Counted from the first letter of the stretch, positions 23,222-29,953 are shown. The stretch is 44,559 nt of DNA from JALZAA01 sp046724435 (GCA_046724435.1 JBKOWN010000053.1:1-44559), one strand, 5' to 3'. Program-made: numbers and translations. Notes: a model not told the origin generated them from the letters alone.

Positions 23222-24175
23222 CTAGCGGCTCTCCTGGCTGCGGGTCATGCCGGCGCGCTCGCCCCGGCGCAGGAACTTCGTGGCCATCTTGCGGCTCGCC
23301 TCGTCGATCATCTCGTCGCCGAACATGACCGCGCCCTTGCGCTCGCCGGGGTCGCCTTCGGTGGTGGCCTTCTCGTACGCCGCGAGGAGGTCGATGGCGT
23401 GGTCGAACTGCTCCTGGGTGGGCGTGAACACCTCGTTGATCACCTTCACCTGATCGGGGTGCAGCGCCCACTTGCCGTCGTAGCCGAGGATGCGCGTGCG
23501 CATGGAGTAGTCGCGCAGCGCGTCGAGCTCGCGAATCTTGAGGTACGGGCCGTCGATCACCTGGAGACCGTTGGCCCGGCCGGCCATGAGGATCTTGGAG
23601 AACACGTAATGGAAGTGGTCGCCCGGGTACTCGGGGATCTGCACGCCGCCGGTGAGGACGGGCATCTCGGTTGACGCCGCGAAGTCGGCGGGCCCGAAGA
23701 CGATGGTCTCCAGCCGGTCGGATGCGGCGCAGATCTCCTCGACGTTGATGAGGCCCCGCGCCGTCTCGATCTGCGGCTCGATGCCGACGCGGCTCTTCCG
23801 TCCGGTGGTCTCCTCGATCTGGGTGAGGAGCATGTCGAGCGCGTGCACGTCTGCGGCGGACTGCACCTTGGGCAGCATGATCTCGTCGAGCCGTTCAGAC
23901 GAGTTCTCGACCACATGGATGACGTCGCGGTACGTCCACTTCGTGTCCCACGCGTTGACGCGCACGCAGAGCACGACGTCGCCCCAGTCGAGGTCGTTGA
24001 TGGCCTTCACGACCTTGTCGCGGGCGGCGTCCTTCTCGAGGGGCGCGACGGCGTCCTCGAGGTCGAGGAAGACCATGTCGGCGCCGAGGTTGGGCGCCTT
24101 GCCCAGCATCTTCTCGCTGGAGCCGGGCACGGACAGGCAGGAACGGCGGGGCAGGTTGCGCGAACGCTCGGACAT
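23222..24175 (-). CDS. HpcH/HpaI aldolase/citrate lyase family, probable L-malyl-CoA/beta-methylmalyl-CoA lyase
   Basis: A 317-aa CitE-like lyase, the length of Mcl1-type enzymes. Motifs: RRSCLSVPGSSEKMLGKAPN, ADMVFLDLEDAVAPLEKD near residue 33, CVRVNAWDTKWTYRDV (CoA/acid-binding Arg), IMLPKVQSAADV, VGIEPQIETARGL with metal-binding Glu, and TIVFGPADFAAS with the metal Asp. The C-terminal KWALHPDQVKVINEVFTPT is also typical. It would cleave beta-methylmalyl-CoA to glyoxylate and propionyl-CoA, or condense acetyl-CoA with glyoxylate (family knowledge). ATG 24175 has a perfect AGGAGG. The gene is preceded by a double copy of the leader element. Confidence 0.88.
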   Translation of the reverse strand: MSERSRNLPRRSCLSVPGSSEKMLGKAPNLGADMVFLDLEDAVAPLEKDAARDKVVKAINDLDWGDVVLCVRVNAWDTKWTYRDVIHVVENSSERLDEIMLPKVQSAADVHALDMLLTQIEETTGRKSRVGIEPQIETARGLINVEEICAASDRLETIVFGPADFAASTEMPVLTGGVQIPEYPGDHFHYVFSKILMAGRANGLQVIDGPYLKIRELDALRDYSMRTRILGYDGKWALHPDQVKVINEVFTPTQEQFDHAIDLLAAYEKATTEGDPGERKGAVMFGDEMIDEASRKMATKFLRRGERAGMTRSQESR

Positions 24176-24186
24176 CAATTCCTCCT

Positions 24187-24299
24187 GTCGCCGTCGCAGG
24201 CTCCGGCTCGGGTTCTCTTTGTCGCCCTCGCAAGCTCGGGCTTTGCGGTGGCGGTCAGCCAAGCCGCCACCACCGCGGGCGCCGGTCGGCAAAGCCGCC
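24187..24299 (-). repeat. leader element copy E, a nested double copy (upstream of the lyase)
   Basis: Read on the minus strand, a first half GGCGGCTTTGCCGACCGG (24299-24282) is followed by a complete copy at 24268-24221 (GGCGGCTTGGCTGACCGC through GAGCTTGCGAGGGCGAC). The missing second half GAGCCGGAGCCTGCGACGG then appears at about 24210-24190, running into AGGAGG and the ATG. The inner copy therefore seems inserted into the outer one. Confidence 0.65.
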
Positions 24300-24312
24300 G
24301 GACGCCGCGGCC

Positions 24313-24330
24313 GAGCGTAGCTATACGCTC
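24313..24330. promoter_or_regulatory. palindromic divergent promoter (two TACGCT -10 boxes)
   Basis: GAGCGTA-GCTA-TACGCTC. The plus strand has TACGCT (24324-24329), CGACGC, GTG at 24336: a leaderless start of the MBL gene. The minus strand has TACGCT (24319-24314), CGGCCG, then the lyase leader. Identical -10 boxes point both ways, four bases apart. Confidence 0.6.
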
Positions 24331-24335
24331 GACGC

Positions 24336-25178
24336 GTGGCGCAATCCGCTCCGGTTCTCACCCTGCACGAGCTCGCGGACGGCGTGTACGTCTGGCTCCA
24401 GCCCGGCGGCGAGTCGGGCGTGAGCAACGCCGGCGTGATCGTCGACGACGACGGCGTGACGATCGTCGACACGATGATGGTGCGCTCGCAGTGGGAGCCG
24501 TTCGCCGAGGCGGTGAAAGCGCTCGAGCTGCCGATGCGGCGGATCGTGTTGACGCACGGCCACATCGACCACGTCGGCGGCACGAAGGCGTTCCCGCACG
24601 CGGGCGTGTACGCGTCCGTCCAGACCAGCGCGGTGCTCGACCAACACATGCCCATCGACGCCTACAAGGCGTTCATGAGCGCGTTCGAAGAGGAGTTCGA
24701 CGATCTCGCCGAGCTCGGGACGCGTCCGGCGACGCACCTGATCGACGGGGCCGCGTCGCTGACGCCGCGAGTCGAGGTACTACCGGCGAGCGGCCACACC
24801 GAGGGCGATGTCATCGTCCTCGTCGCCGACGCCGACGTCTGCTTCCCCGGCGACCTGTGCTTCTTCGGTGTGACGCCGCTCGCCTTCCAGGGTGACCCGG
24901 CCAGGTGGGCCGACATGCTCGAGGCGGTCGTCGACCTCGCCGACACGATCGTCCCCGGCCACGGCCCGGTGGGCGGCGAACGCGAGGTGCGCGAGCTCCA
25001 GGCCTACCTGCGAGCCTGCGTCGACGCCCGGGGCGATCCGAGTGCGATCCCGCCCGGGCCGTGGGACGACTGGCTCGAGCGTGAACGCGACGCCATCAAC
25101 GTCGAGCGCGCCGCGTTGCTCGCCGACGGCCGCGACGAGATGCCGCCGAGCATGCTCAAGGCCATCGGGTTCGGCTAA
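24336..25178 (+). CDS. MBL-fold metallohydrolase
   Basis: A 280-aa metallo-beta-lactamase-fold hydrolase. Motifs are GVSNAGVIVDDDGVTIVDT near residue 28, THGHIDHVGGTKAF near residue 73 (metal site 1 and 2), SGHTEGDV near residue 150, FPGDLCFFGV with the bridging Asp, and VPGHGPVGGEREV with the last His. It resembles Zn hydrolases of the glyoxalase II/lactonase-like group; the C-terminal 60 residues are helical. The substrate is unknown. GTG 24336 is a leaderless start. The TAA stop overlaps the TAG of the convergent dienelactone hydrolase by four bases. Confidence 0.9.
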   Translation: MAQSAPVLTLHELADGVYVWLQPGGESGVSNAGVIVDDDGVTIVDTMMVRSQWEPFAEAVKALELPMRRIVLTHGHIDHVGGTKAFPHAGVYASVQTSAVLDQHMPIDAYKAFMSAFEEEFDDLAELGTRPATHLIDGAASLTPRVEVLPASGHTEGDVIVLVADADVCFPGDLCFFGVTPLAFQGDPARWADMLEAVVDLADTIVPGHGPVGGEREVRELQAYLRACVDARGDPSAIPPGPWDDWLERERDAINVERAALLADGRDEMPPSMLKAIGFG

Positions 25179-25867
25179 CCGCCGAGGTGTCGGTGGAAGA
25201 ACGCGATGGTGCGCTCCCATGCCATTCGTGAGTGCTCCTCGTGGAAGACCTCGGGACGGTGGTCGTTCGCGAAGGCGTGGGTCGCGCCGGGGTACGTGTA
25301 GAACTCGACCTCTTTCCCGAGCCCCTTCAGCTCCTCCTCGAGCTTGCGTACCGTTTCCGGGTCAGCGAAGTCGTCGTTCTCGGCGTAGTGGCCCTGCACC
25401 GCGGCTTGCAGCTTCGAGTAGTCGGGCTGCACGGCCGGCCACGGGACGATCCCGTAATACGGCACGACTGCTTTCACCACGTCGGGCCGGAGCGTGGCGA
25501 GCCACAGCGCCAGGCCGCCGCCGGCACAGAAGCCGATCACTCCGATGCCGCTGCCGGTTACGGCGTCGTGACCGCGCAGGTAGTCGACCGCGCCGGCCAG
25601 GTCCTTCGCCGCCTGCTCGATGTTCAGCGCCATCATCATCTGCGCGGCTTCGTCGGGCTCGTCGAGAGGAACCTCTCTGCCGTACAGATCGGGCGCGAGC
25701 GCGGCGAACCCCTCGCCGGCGTACCGGTCGCACACCTCCTTGATCTGCTGGTTGAGCCCCCACCACTCTTCGATCACGACGATGCCGGGACCGCTCCCTC
25801 CATCCGGCAGCGCCAGGTAGCCCTTCGCCTCACCGCCGTTGCTCGCGAACGTGACCATCTCGCCCAT
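25175..25867 (-). CDS. dienelactone hydrolase family protein
   Basis: A 230-aa alpha/beta hydrolase with the hallmarks of carboxymethylenebutenolidase: IVVIEEWWGLNQQIKEVCDR near residue 30 (the conserved Glu), VIGFCAGGGLALW with nucleophile Cys near residue 115, Asp in HYAENDDFADP near residue 165 and His in YPGATHAFAND near residue 195. It opens enol-lactones formed during aromatic ring cleavage, although many family members have other ester substrates. ATG 25867 shares one base with the upstream PNPOx-like gene stop, so the two are coupled. Confidence 0.92.
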   Translation of the reverse strand: MGEMVTFASNGGEAKGYLALPDGGSGPGIVVIEEWWGLNQQIKEVCDRYAGEGFAALAPDLYGREVPLDEPDEAAQMMMALNIEQAAKDLAGAVDYLRGHDAVTGSGIGVIGFCAGGGLALWLATLRPDVVKAVVPYYGIVPWPAVQPDYSKLQAAVQGHYAENDDFADPETVRKLEEELKGLGKEVEFYTYPGATHAFANDHRPEVFHEEHSRMAWERTIAFFHRHLGG

Positions 25868-26328
25868 CAGTACGCACCCCCCAACTTGCTGTGGTCCCAG
25901 CTCAGGATCTTCTCCGGCTTCACGACGATCACGACGCGCTTGGCCCCCATGGCCCGCACTCCGTCGCGAACGGTGTCGTCCAGCGGACCCCAGTAGCGCT
26001 CGTAGACGGCTTCTCCGTAACGCAACACCGCGTCCGGGTCGTCGACGATCTCGGCCTGTCCCTGAATCGATACGCCCTTGAGCTGGTCGTACACCTCGCC
26101 TGTCGCTACGAGCACCGACAGGCGCGGATCACGTCGCAGGTTCATGATCTTCTGCGACTTGCCGTACGTCCAGAACGCGATCTCGCCGTCCTGCATCGCG
26201 TACCACATCGTCACGAGGTGCGGCGTGCCGTCGGCGTTGATCGACGCGACCTGGAGGTCACGCCCGGCTTCGAGGAACGCGTCGATCTCCTCGTCGCTCA
26301 TCTTGATGGCGTCGCGCCGGCCGGCCAT
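25867..26328 (-). CDS. PNPOx-like FMN/F420-binding protein
   Basis: A 153-aa split-barrel protein of the pyridoxamine-phosphate-oxidase-like group that in actinobacteria often binds F420 or FMN. Visible are MSDEEIDAFLEAGRDLQVAS, INADGTPHLVTMWYAMQDGE near residue 31, AFWTYGKSQKIMNLRRDPRL near residue 51 and a central VSIQGQAEIVDDPD. Likely a deazaflavin-dependent reductase (inference). ATG 26328 has AAGGAGG upstream, directly after leader element F. It is the first gene of an operon with the dienelactone hydrolase. Confidence 0.88.
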   Translation of the reverse strand: MAGRRDAIKMSDEEIDAFLEAGRDLQVASINADGTPHLVTMWYAMQDGEIAFWTYGKSQKIMNLRRDPRLSVLVATGEVYDQLKGVSIQGQAEIVDDPDAVLRYGEAVYERYWGPLDDTVRDGVRAMGAKRVVIVVKPEKILSWDHSKLGGAY

Positions 26329-26339
26329 TCGACCTCCTT

Positions 26340-26387
26340 GTCGCCGTCGCAAGCTCCGGCTCTGCGGCGACGGTCAGCAAGGCCGCC
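26340..26387 (-). repeat. leader element copy F (upstream of the PNPOx-like gene)
   Basis: Minus strand GGCGGCCTTGCTGACCGT, then CGCAGAGCCGGAGCTTGCGA, then CGGCGAC, then AAGGAGG and ATG. It begins 13 nt after TAGTGT. Confidence 0.7.
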
Positions 26388-26400
26388 GCCCGCCGCGTGC

Positions 26401-26423
26401 ACACTATCGCCGCGCTATACCTT
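26401..26423. promoter_or_regulatory. divergent -10 boxes TAGTGT (-) and TACCTT (+)
   Basis: The plus strand has TACCTT (26418-26423), TCGATC, GTG at 26430: leaderless. The minus strand has TAGTGT (26406-26401) leading into leader element F. The layout matches 24313-24330: a leaderless plus gene facing an element-led minus gene. Confidence 0.55.
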
Positions 26424-26429
26424 TCGATC

Positions 26430-26909
26430 GTGGCGAAGAACCCCGACCCGTCGCTCAAGCTCACGAGCCTGAAGGGCATCACGAGGACGCTCGACGACTG
26501 GACGACGATGTTCCACCTGACGCTCGTGATCCTGCCGGCGCGACCCGAGGCGTCCGCGTGGTTGCCCGTCGCGCGGCGGATCTTCCGCACGTTCCGAGAC
26601 GCCGACTGCCGGACGGCTTACTGCGTCCCCGGTCCGCCCGAGGTCGCGCGCCGTGTGCTCGCCGACGCCGCCGACGAGGCGCTCGTGTTCGTCGACCCGG
26701 ACCGGACGCTCATCGAGAGTCTCGGCCTCGAACGTCTGCCCGCGTTCGTGCACCTTCGTCAGGACACGACGCTCGTGGCCGCGGCAAAAGGATGGGACCC
26801 GCGCGAGTGGCAGCGCGTCGCGCGCGAAGTCGGCAAGGCGATGGCGTGGACCGTGCCCGAGGTGACGGGGGCGGGCGACCCTCCCGCCGCGCCCGGCTGG
26901 CCGGCCTGA
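26430..26909 (+). CDS. thioredoxin-fold-like protein without CxxC, unknown
   Basis: A 159-aa protein that I do not firmly recognise. A first strand at FHLTLVILPARPEAS, a helix, then VFVDPDRTLIESLGLERLPA and FVHLRQDTTLVAAAKGWDP. The LPAFVHLRQD stretch resembles the cis-proline strand of thioredoxin-fold proteins, and WDPREWQRVAREVGK the last helix, but there is no CxxC, so it would not be a normal disulfide enzyme. GTG 26430 is supported by TACCTT 6 nt upstream. Single gene, divergent from the PNPOx-like operon. Confidence 0.7.
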   Translation: MAKNPDPSLKLTSLKGITRTLDDWTTMFHLTLVILPARPEASAWLPVARRIFRTFRDADCRTAYCVPGPPEVARRVLADAADEALVFVDPDRTLIESLGLERLPAFVHLRQDTTLVAAAKGWDPREWQRVAREVGKAMAWTVPEVTGAGDPPAAPGWPA

Positions 26910-26945
26910 TCGGCGCTTCACCAAATTCGGTCTGAACTCCGCGAA

Positions 26946-26971
26946 TCCCCTCTGACCAGCCTGTTCGCGCG
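26946..26971 (+). other. weak inverted repeat after the thioredoxin-like gene
   Basis: CGCGAA (near 26940) and TTCGCG (near 26964) can form a six-pair stem, extended by CCG and CGG, about 30 nt after the preceding stop. There is no T-run. It may be a terminator or chance. Confidence 0.25.
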
Positions 26972-26998
26972 GGGTGGCATCGGCTTTTGGCATCGGTC

Positions 26999-27004
26999 TA
27001 GGGT
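26999..27004 (+). promoter_or_regulatory. -10 box TAGGGT of the NlpC/P60 gene
   Basis: TAGGGT followed by GCCCCG puts the transcript start near 27011, leaving a 5' UTR of about 113 nt, the longest in the window. Confidence 0.5.
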
Positions 27005-27010
27005 GCCCCG

Positions 27011-27123
27011 ATCCCGCACGTCCTGAGCGATCGGCGGCGGCGGGTTCGTTGTTTTACGAACCGGTCTCGAAAAACAACGCTCGATCCCGGCTGCATGGCG
27101 GATACAGCCAAGGAGATCTCCGT
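27011..27123 (+). promoter_or_regulatory. structured 5' leader with mutually exclusive hairpins
   Basis: Hairpin 1: GGTTCGT-TGTTTT-ACGAACC (27043-27062), seven perfect pairs. Hairpin 2: CGTTGTTTT (27047-27055) with AAAACAACG (27071-27079), nine perfect pairs. They share bases and cannot form together. A third stem GGCTG/CAGCC (27089-27109) ends right before AAGGAG, and GAGCG (27025) can pair with CGCTC (27078). I do not see the conserved core of the ydaO c-di-AMP riboswitch. Confidence 0.5.
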
Positions 27124-28116
27124 ATGAAAATCCGGCCTACCCGGATCCTGGCGGCGCTCATTTTCGGCCTGGCGCTCACGCTCTTACTTCCCGGATATGC
27201 CACCGGCCAACCCACCACCGACATCCGGGCGAAGGCCGCCCAGCTCGAGAAGGATCTGGACACCGCCAACCAGAAGGTTCAGAACCTCGGGGAACAGCTG
27301 CAAGCCGCGCAGGCGAAGGTCGACGAGGCCGAGACGCGCATCAAGGTCGCCCAGGACGAGATCACCCACACCAAGTCGATGATCAACGGGCGAGCGGCGT
27401 CGATCTACAAGCGGGCCGGCGCGGCCGGGCCGTTCGATGCGCTCAACGCCCAGGACGCGCAGGACCTCACTACCCGCTCGAAGTACACCGACGTGGCGAA
27501 CAGCAACGACCAGTCCCTCGTCCAGGAGCTCACCGCGCAGCGGACCGAGCTCGACAAGGCTCGCGCCGACGCGGCGTCCGAGCGCGATGGACTCGCCGCC
27601 GCCAAGGCGGACGCCGAGTCGGCCGCTTCGGACCAGCAGAAGCTGCTCGACCAGGTCAAGGGCGACATCGAGGCCGAGCTGCGGAGCCAGACCGCATCCC
27701 GGGCCGCGTCGTCGATCTCGTCGTCGGTGACGAGGGGTGCGCCTCCGCCCATCGGGAATGGCGGCGGGGGCGCGGCGGCCGCCTTCGCACAGGCGCAGGT
27801 GGGCAAGCCCTACTGCAACACCGGCGCGCGTTTCGGGCCCGACTGCTTCGACTGCTCGGGCCTGACGACGAGCTCCTGGCGGGCAGGCGGCCTCAGCATC
27901 CCGACGGTCTCGGGCGGGCAGGGTTCCGCGTATCCGCACGTCGACCTGGGCTCGCTGCAGCCCGGTGACCTCATCACGACGAGCAGTTGGAGCGCGCACG
28001 TCGGGATATGGGTGGGCGGCGGCTACGTGCACGCCACGAGCTACAGCAACAACCCCAACGCGGTGCGGTTCGTCGGCGGAACCAGCGGCGTCGTCGACGC
28101 GGTTCGCCCCAGCTAG
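27124..28116 (+). CDS. secreted NlpC/P60 peptidoglycan hydrolase with coiled-coil domain
   Basis: A 330-aa exported cell-wall endopeptidase, D-glutamyl-meso-diaminopimelate type by family. It has a signal peptide (MKIRPTRILAALIFGLALTL, then PGYATGQ), a long coiled coil at about residues 30-220 (IRAKAAQLEKDLDTANQKVQ onwards), a Gly-rich hinge near 235 and a C-terminal NlpC/P60 domain. Catalytic Cys244 lies in DCFDCSGLT, His292 in SAHVGIWVGG, and His303 in YVHATSY is the third residue. The coiled coil recalls CwlO/PcsB/RipC-type hydrolases that are switched on by FtsEX. ATG 27124 has AAGGAG. The leader is structured. Confidence 0.93.
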   Translation: MKIRPTRILAALIFGLALTLLLPGYATGQPTTDIRAKAAQLEKDLDTANQKVQNLGEQLQAAQAKVDEAETRIKVAQDEITHTKSMINGRAASIYKRAGAAGPFDALNAQDAQDLTTRSKYTDVANSNDQSLVQELTAQRTELDKARADAASERDGLAAAKADAESAASDQQKLLDQVKGDIEAELRSQTASRAASSISSSVTRGAPPPIGNGGGGAAAAFAQAQVGKPYCNTGARFGPDCFDCSGLTTSSWRAGGLSIPTVSGGQGSAYPHVDLGSLQPGDLITTSSWSAHVGIWVGGGYVHATSYSNNPNAVRFVGGTSGVVDAVRPS

Positions 28117-28128
28117 ATCCCCTCGCGG

Positions 28129-28809
28129 CTACGGGCCGAGGATCGACGACGAAGACGGCGGCGGCGGTGACGTCGTCGGCGACGGCGGCGGTGACGTCGT
28201 CGGCGGGTCCGGCGAGGGCGTCGTAGGTTCCGGCGGCACCGGGTCGGTTGGTGCCGGGACCGTTCGACGCGAGGTCGTCGGCGTGCGCGGCGCGGTCGGG
28301 GCCGGCGGCTGAGCCGAGGCCGCAGGCGCGGACGGGGGCGGAGGCGGGGGTGCCGTCGTAGGTGGAGTCGTCGTCGTTGTCGTGCTCGGGGAAGTGCGGT
28401 CCGAGACGGTCTTCTTGCCGGGGCCAGGGTCCTCCGAGCGGCCGGCGATCACGGCACCCGCCGAAGCCGCGATGACGACGGCCAGCGCGGTGAACCCGGC
28501 CACCACCCATGCTCGCCGGCCGCGTCCCGGGCCGCTCGTTTCCGGCGCGTCGTCGACGTCGGCGGGCTCGGCGATGATCGTCTCGTCATCGAGCTCGTCG
28601 ACGAGCGGCAGCGGCGCGACTGGTTCCGCTGTCGTCGTGCCGAAGAGCGCAGCGTCGACCTCGTCGACGGCGACGGCGCGGGGCTCGGCCTCAGCTTCGG
28701 TTGCTGGGGGGAATTCGACCGAGGCGGGCTGATCCGGCTGGGGCAGAGCATCGACGTCGCCGAAGAGCGCTTCGTCGACTTCGCGGCACCACTCGTCGGA
28801 GTTCGGCAA
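28129..28809 (-). CDS. single-pass membrane protein with Pro/Thr-rich tail
   Basis: A 226-aa protein. The acidic cytoplasmic N-terminus (about 95 residues) contains the related stretches REVDEALFGDVD and DEVDAALFGTTT. One transmembrane helix follows (RRAWVVAGFTALAVVIAASA), then an outside tail of about 110 residues made almost wholly of Pro, Ser and Thr. The start is TTG 28809 with GAAAGGG about 10 nt upstream. The layout resembles anti-sigma-factor-like or wall-spanning proteins, but no zinc-binding anti-sigma motif is seen. It ends 12 bases from the end of the convergent NlpC/P60 gene; a cell-wall role is only a guess. Confidence 0.8.
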   Translation of the reverse strand: MPNSDEWCREVDEALFGDVDALPQPDQPASVEFPPATEAEAEPRAVAVDEVDAALFGTTTAEPVAPLPLVDELDDETIIAEPADVDDAPETSGPGRGRRAWVVAGFTALAVVIAASAGAVIAGRSEDPGPGKKTVSDRTSPSTTTTTTPPTTAPPPPPPSAPAASAQPPAPTAPRTPTTSRRTVPAPTDPVPPEPTTPSPDPPTTSPPPSPTTSPPPPSSSSILGP

Positions 28810-28843
28810 AACGATCGACCCTTTCGTGCCCAGTCTGCGGAAA

Positions 28844-28849
28844 AGCTTA
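28844..28849 (-). promoter_or_regulatory. -10 box TAAGCT of the Pro/Thr-rich protein gene
   Basis: Minus strand TAAGCT, TTTCCG, then a leader of about 28 nt with a Shine-Dalgarno before the TTG at 28809. Confidence 0.45.
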
Positions 28850-28873
28850 GGTCGGCGGCGTGACCGGCGGCCG

Positions 28874-28879
28874 TAGGAT
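28874..28879 (+). promoter_or_regulatory. -10 box TAGGAT, leaderless promoter of selD
   Basis: TAGGAT, CAGTGCG (7 nt), GTG at 28887. It selects GTG 28887 over an in-frame GTG at 28860, which lies upstream of the box. Confidence 0.55.
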
Positions 28880-28886
28880 CAGTGCG

Positions 28887-29948
28887 GTGACTGCTACCGA
28901 GCCTGTCCGACTGACGCGCTTCTCCCACGGCGCGGGCTGCGCCTGCAAGTTGTCGCCGGACGATCTCCGGACGGTGCTGGACCTGGTGCGCGGAATCGAC
29001 GCTTCGGCAGAGCCGAACCTGCTCGTCGGGCTCGAGACCGCCGACGACGCCGCCGTGTACCGGCTGCGCGACGACCTCGCGGTTGTCGTCACGACAGACT
29101 TCTTTACCCCGATCGTCGACGACCCGTACGACTGGGGCCGCATTGCGGCCACGAACGCGCTCTCCGACGTGTACGCGATGGGTGGCACGCCGCTCCTGGC
29201 GTTGAACCTGGTGGCGTGGCCACGTGACAGCCTGCCGTTCGAGCTGCTCGCGCGGGTCCTCGACGGCGGGGCCGATGTCGTGCGCGCCGCCGGTGCACTC
29301 GTCGGCGGCGGACACTCGATCGACGACGCCGAGCCGAAGTACGGGCTCGCGGTCGTCGGCACCGTGCATCCCGACGGTGTCCTCACCAATTCCGGCGCCC
29401 AGGTCGGCGACGACCTCGTGCTCACCAAACCGATCGGGCTCGGGGTGATCTCGACGGCCGTGAAGCGGGACGCCGCAACACCCGAGCTCGTCGCCGAAGC
29501 GGTGCGCGTGATGACGACGCTGAACGCGGGCGCCCGCGACGCCGCGCTCGACCTCTGCGACGCGGTGCATGCGGCCACGGACGTCACCGGCTTCGGTCTC
29601 CTCGGGCACGCGCGCGAGCTCGTTGCGGCCTCGGGTGTGGGGGGCGAGGTCGATGCCGCCGCGGTGCCGGTCATCGACGGGGTGCCCGAGCTCGTCGCCG
29701 AGGGGATGGTCGCCGGCGGTACGCAGCGCAACCACGCTTTCGTGAGCGACACGACCGATTGGGGCCCACTCCCTGAGGCCGAGCAGCTGCTGCTCGCCGA
29801 CGCCCAGACGTCGGGTGGCTTGCTGATCGCCGTCGCGTCCGATCGGACGGGCGATCTCGTCGACCAGCTCGGTCGGCGTGACGCGCTCGCGGCGGCGGTG
29901 GTCGGTCGGTGCGTGGCCGGCACCGCCGGTCACGTCACGGTGCGCTGA
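28887..29948 (+). CDS. selD: selenide, water dikinase SelD
   Basis: A 353-aa enzyme making selenophosphate from selenide and ATP. The N-terminal catalytic motif is HGAGCACKLSP: Cys18 and Lys21 align with Cys17 and Lys20 of E. coli SelD, and the catalytic position is Cys, not selenocysteine. The ATP-binding AIRS-type core has LETADDAAVYRL, VTTDFFTPIVDDPYDWGRIA, NALSDVYAMGGTPLLALNLV and LVGGGHSIDDAEPKYGL. The C-terminal half has DVTGFGLLGHA, GTQRNH and DAQTSGGLLIAV. No selA, selB, tRNA-Sec or selU lies in the window, so the use of selenophosphate is open. A 46-nt inverted repeat follows the stop. Confidence 0.95.
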   Translation: MTATEPVRLTRFSHGAGCACKLSPDDLRTVLDLVRGIDASAEPNLLVGLETADDAAVYRLRDDLAVVVTTDFFTPIVDDPYDWGRIAATNALSDVYAMGGTPLLALNLVAWPRDSLPFELLARVLDGGADVVRAAGALVGGGHSIDDAEPKYGLAVVGTVHPDGVLTNSGAQVGDDLVLTKPIGLGVISTAVKRDAATPELVAEAVRVMTTLNAGARDAALDLCDAVHAATDVTGFGLLGHARELVAASGVGGEVDAAAVPVIDGVPELVAEGMVAGGTQRNHAFVSDTTDWGPLPEAEQLLLADAQTSGGLLIAVASDRTGDLVDQLGRRDALAAAVVGRCVAGTAGHVTVR

Positions 29949-29953
29949 CCACT

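Noticed and set aside
27011..27123. ydaO-type c-di-AMP riboswitch before the NlpC/P60 gene
   Set aside because: The typical conserved ydaO core segments are not recognisable; the leader is kept only as an unassigned structured region.
28135..28330. Short tandem-repeat-like tract rich in GTCGTC and GGCGGT
   Set aside because: It encodes the Pro/Ser/Thr-rich tail of the minus-strand membrane protein; the periodicity follows the codons.
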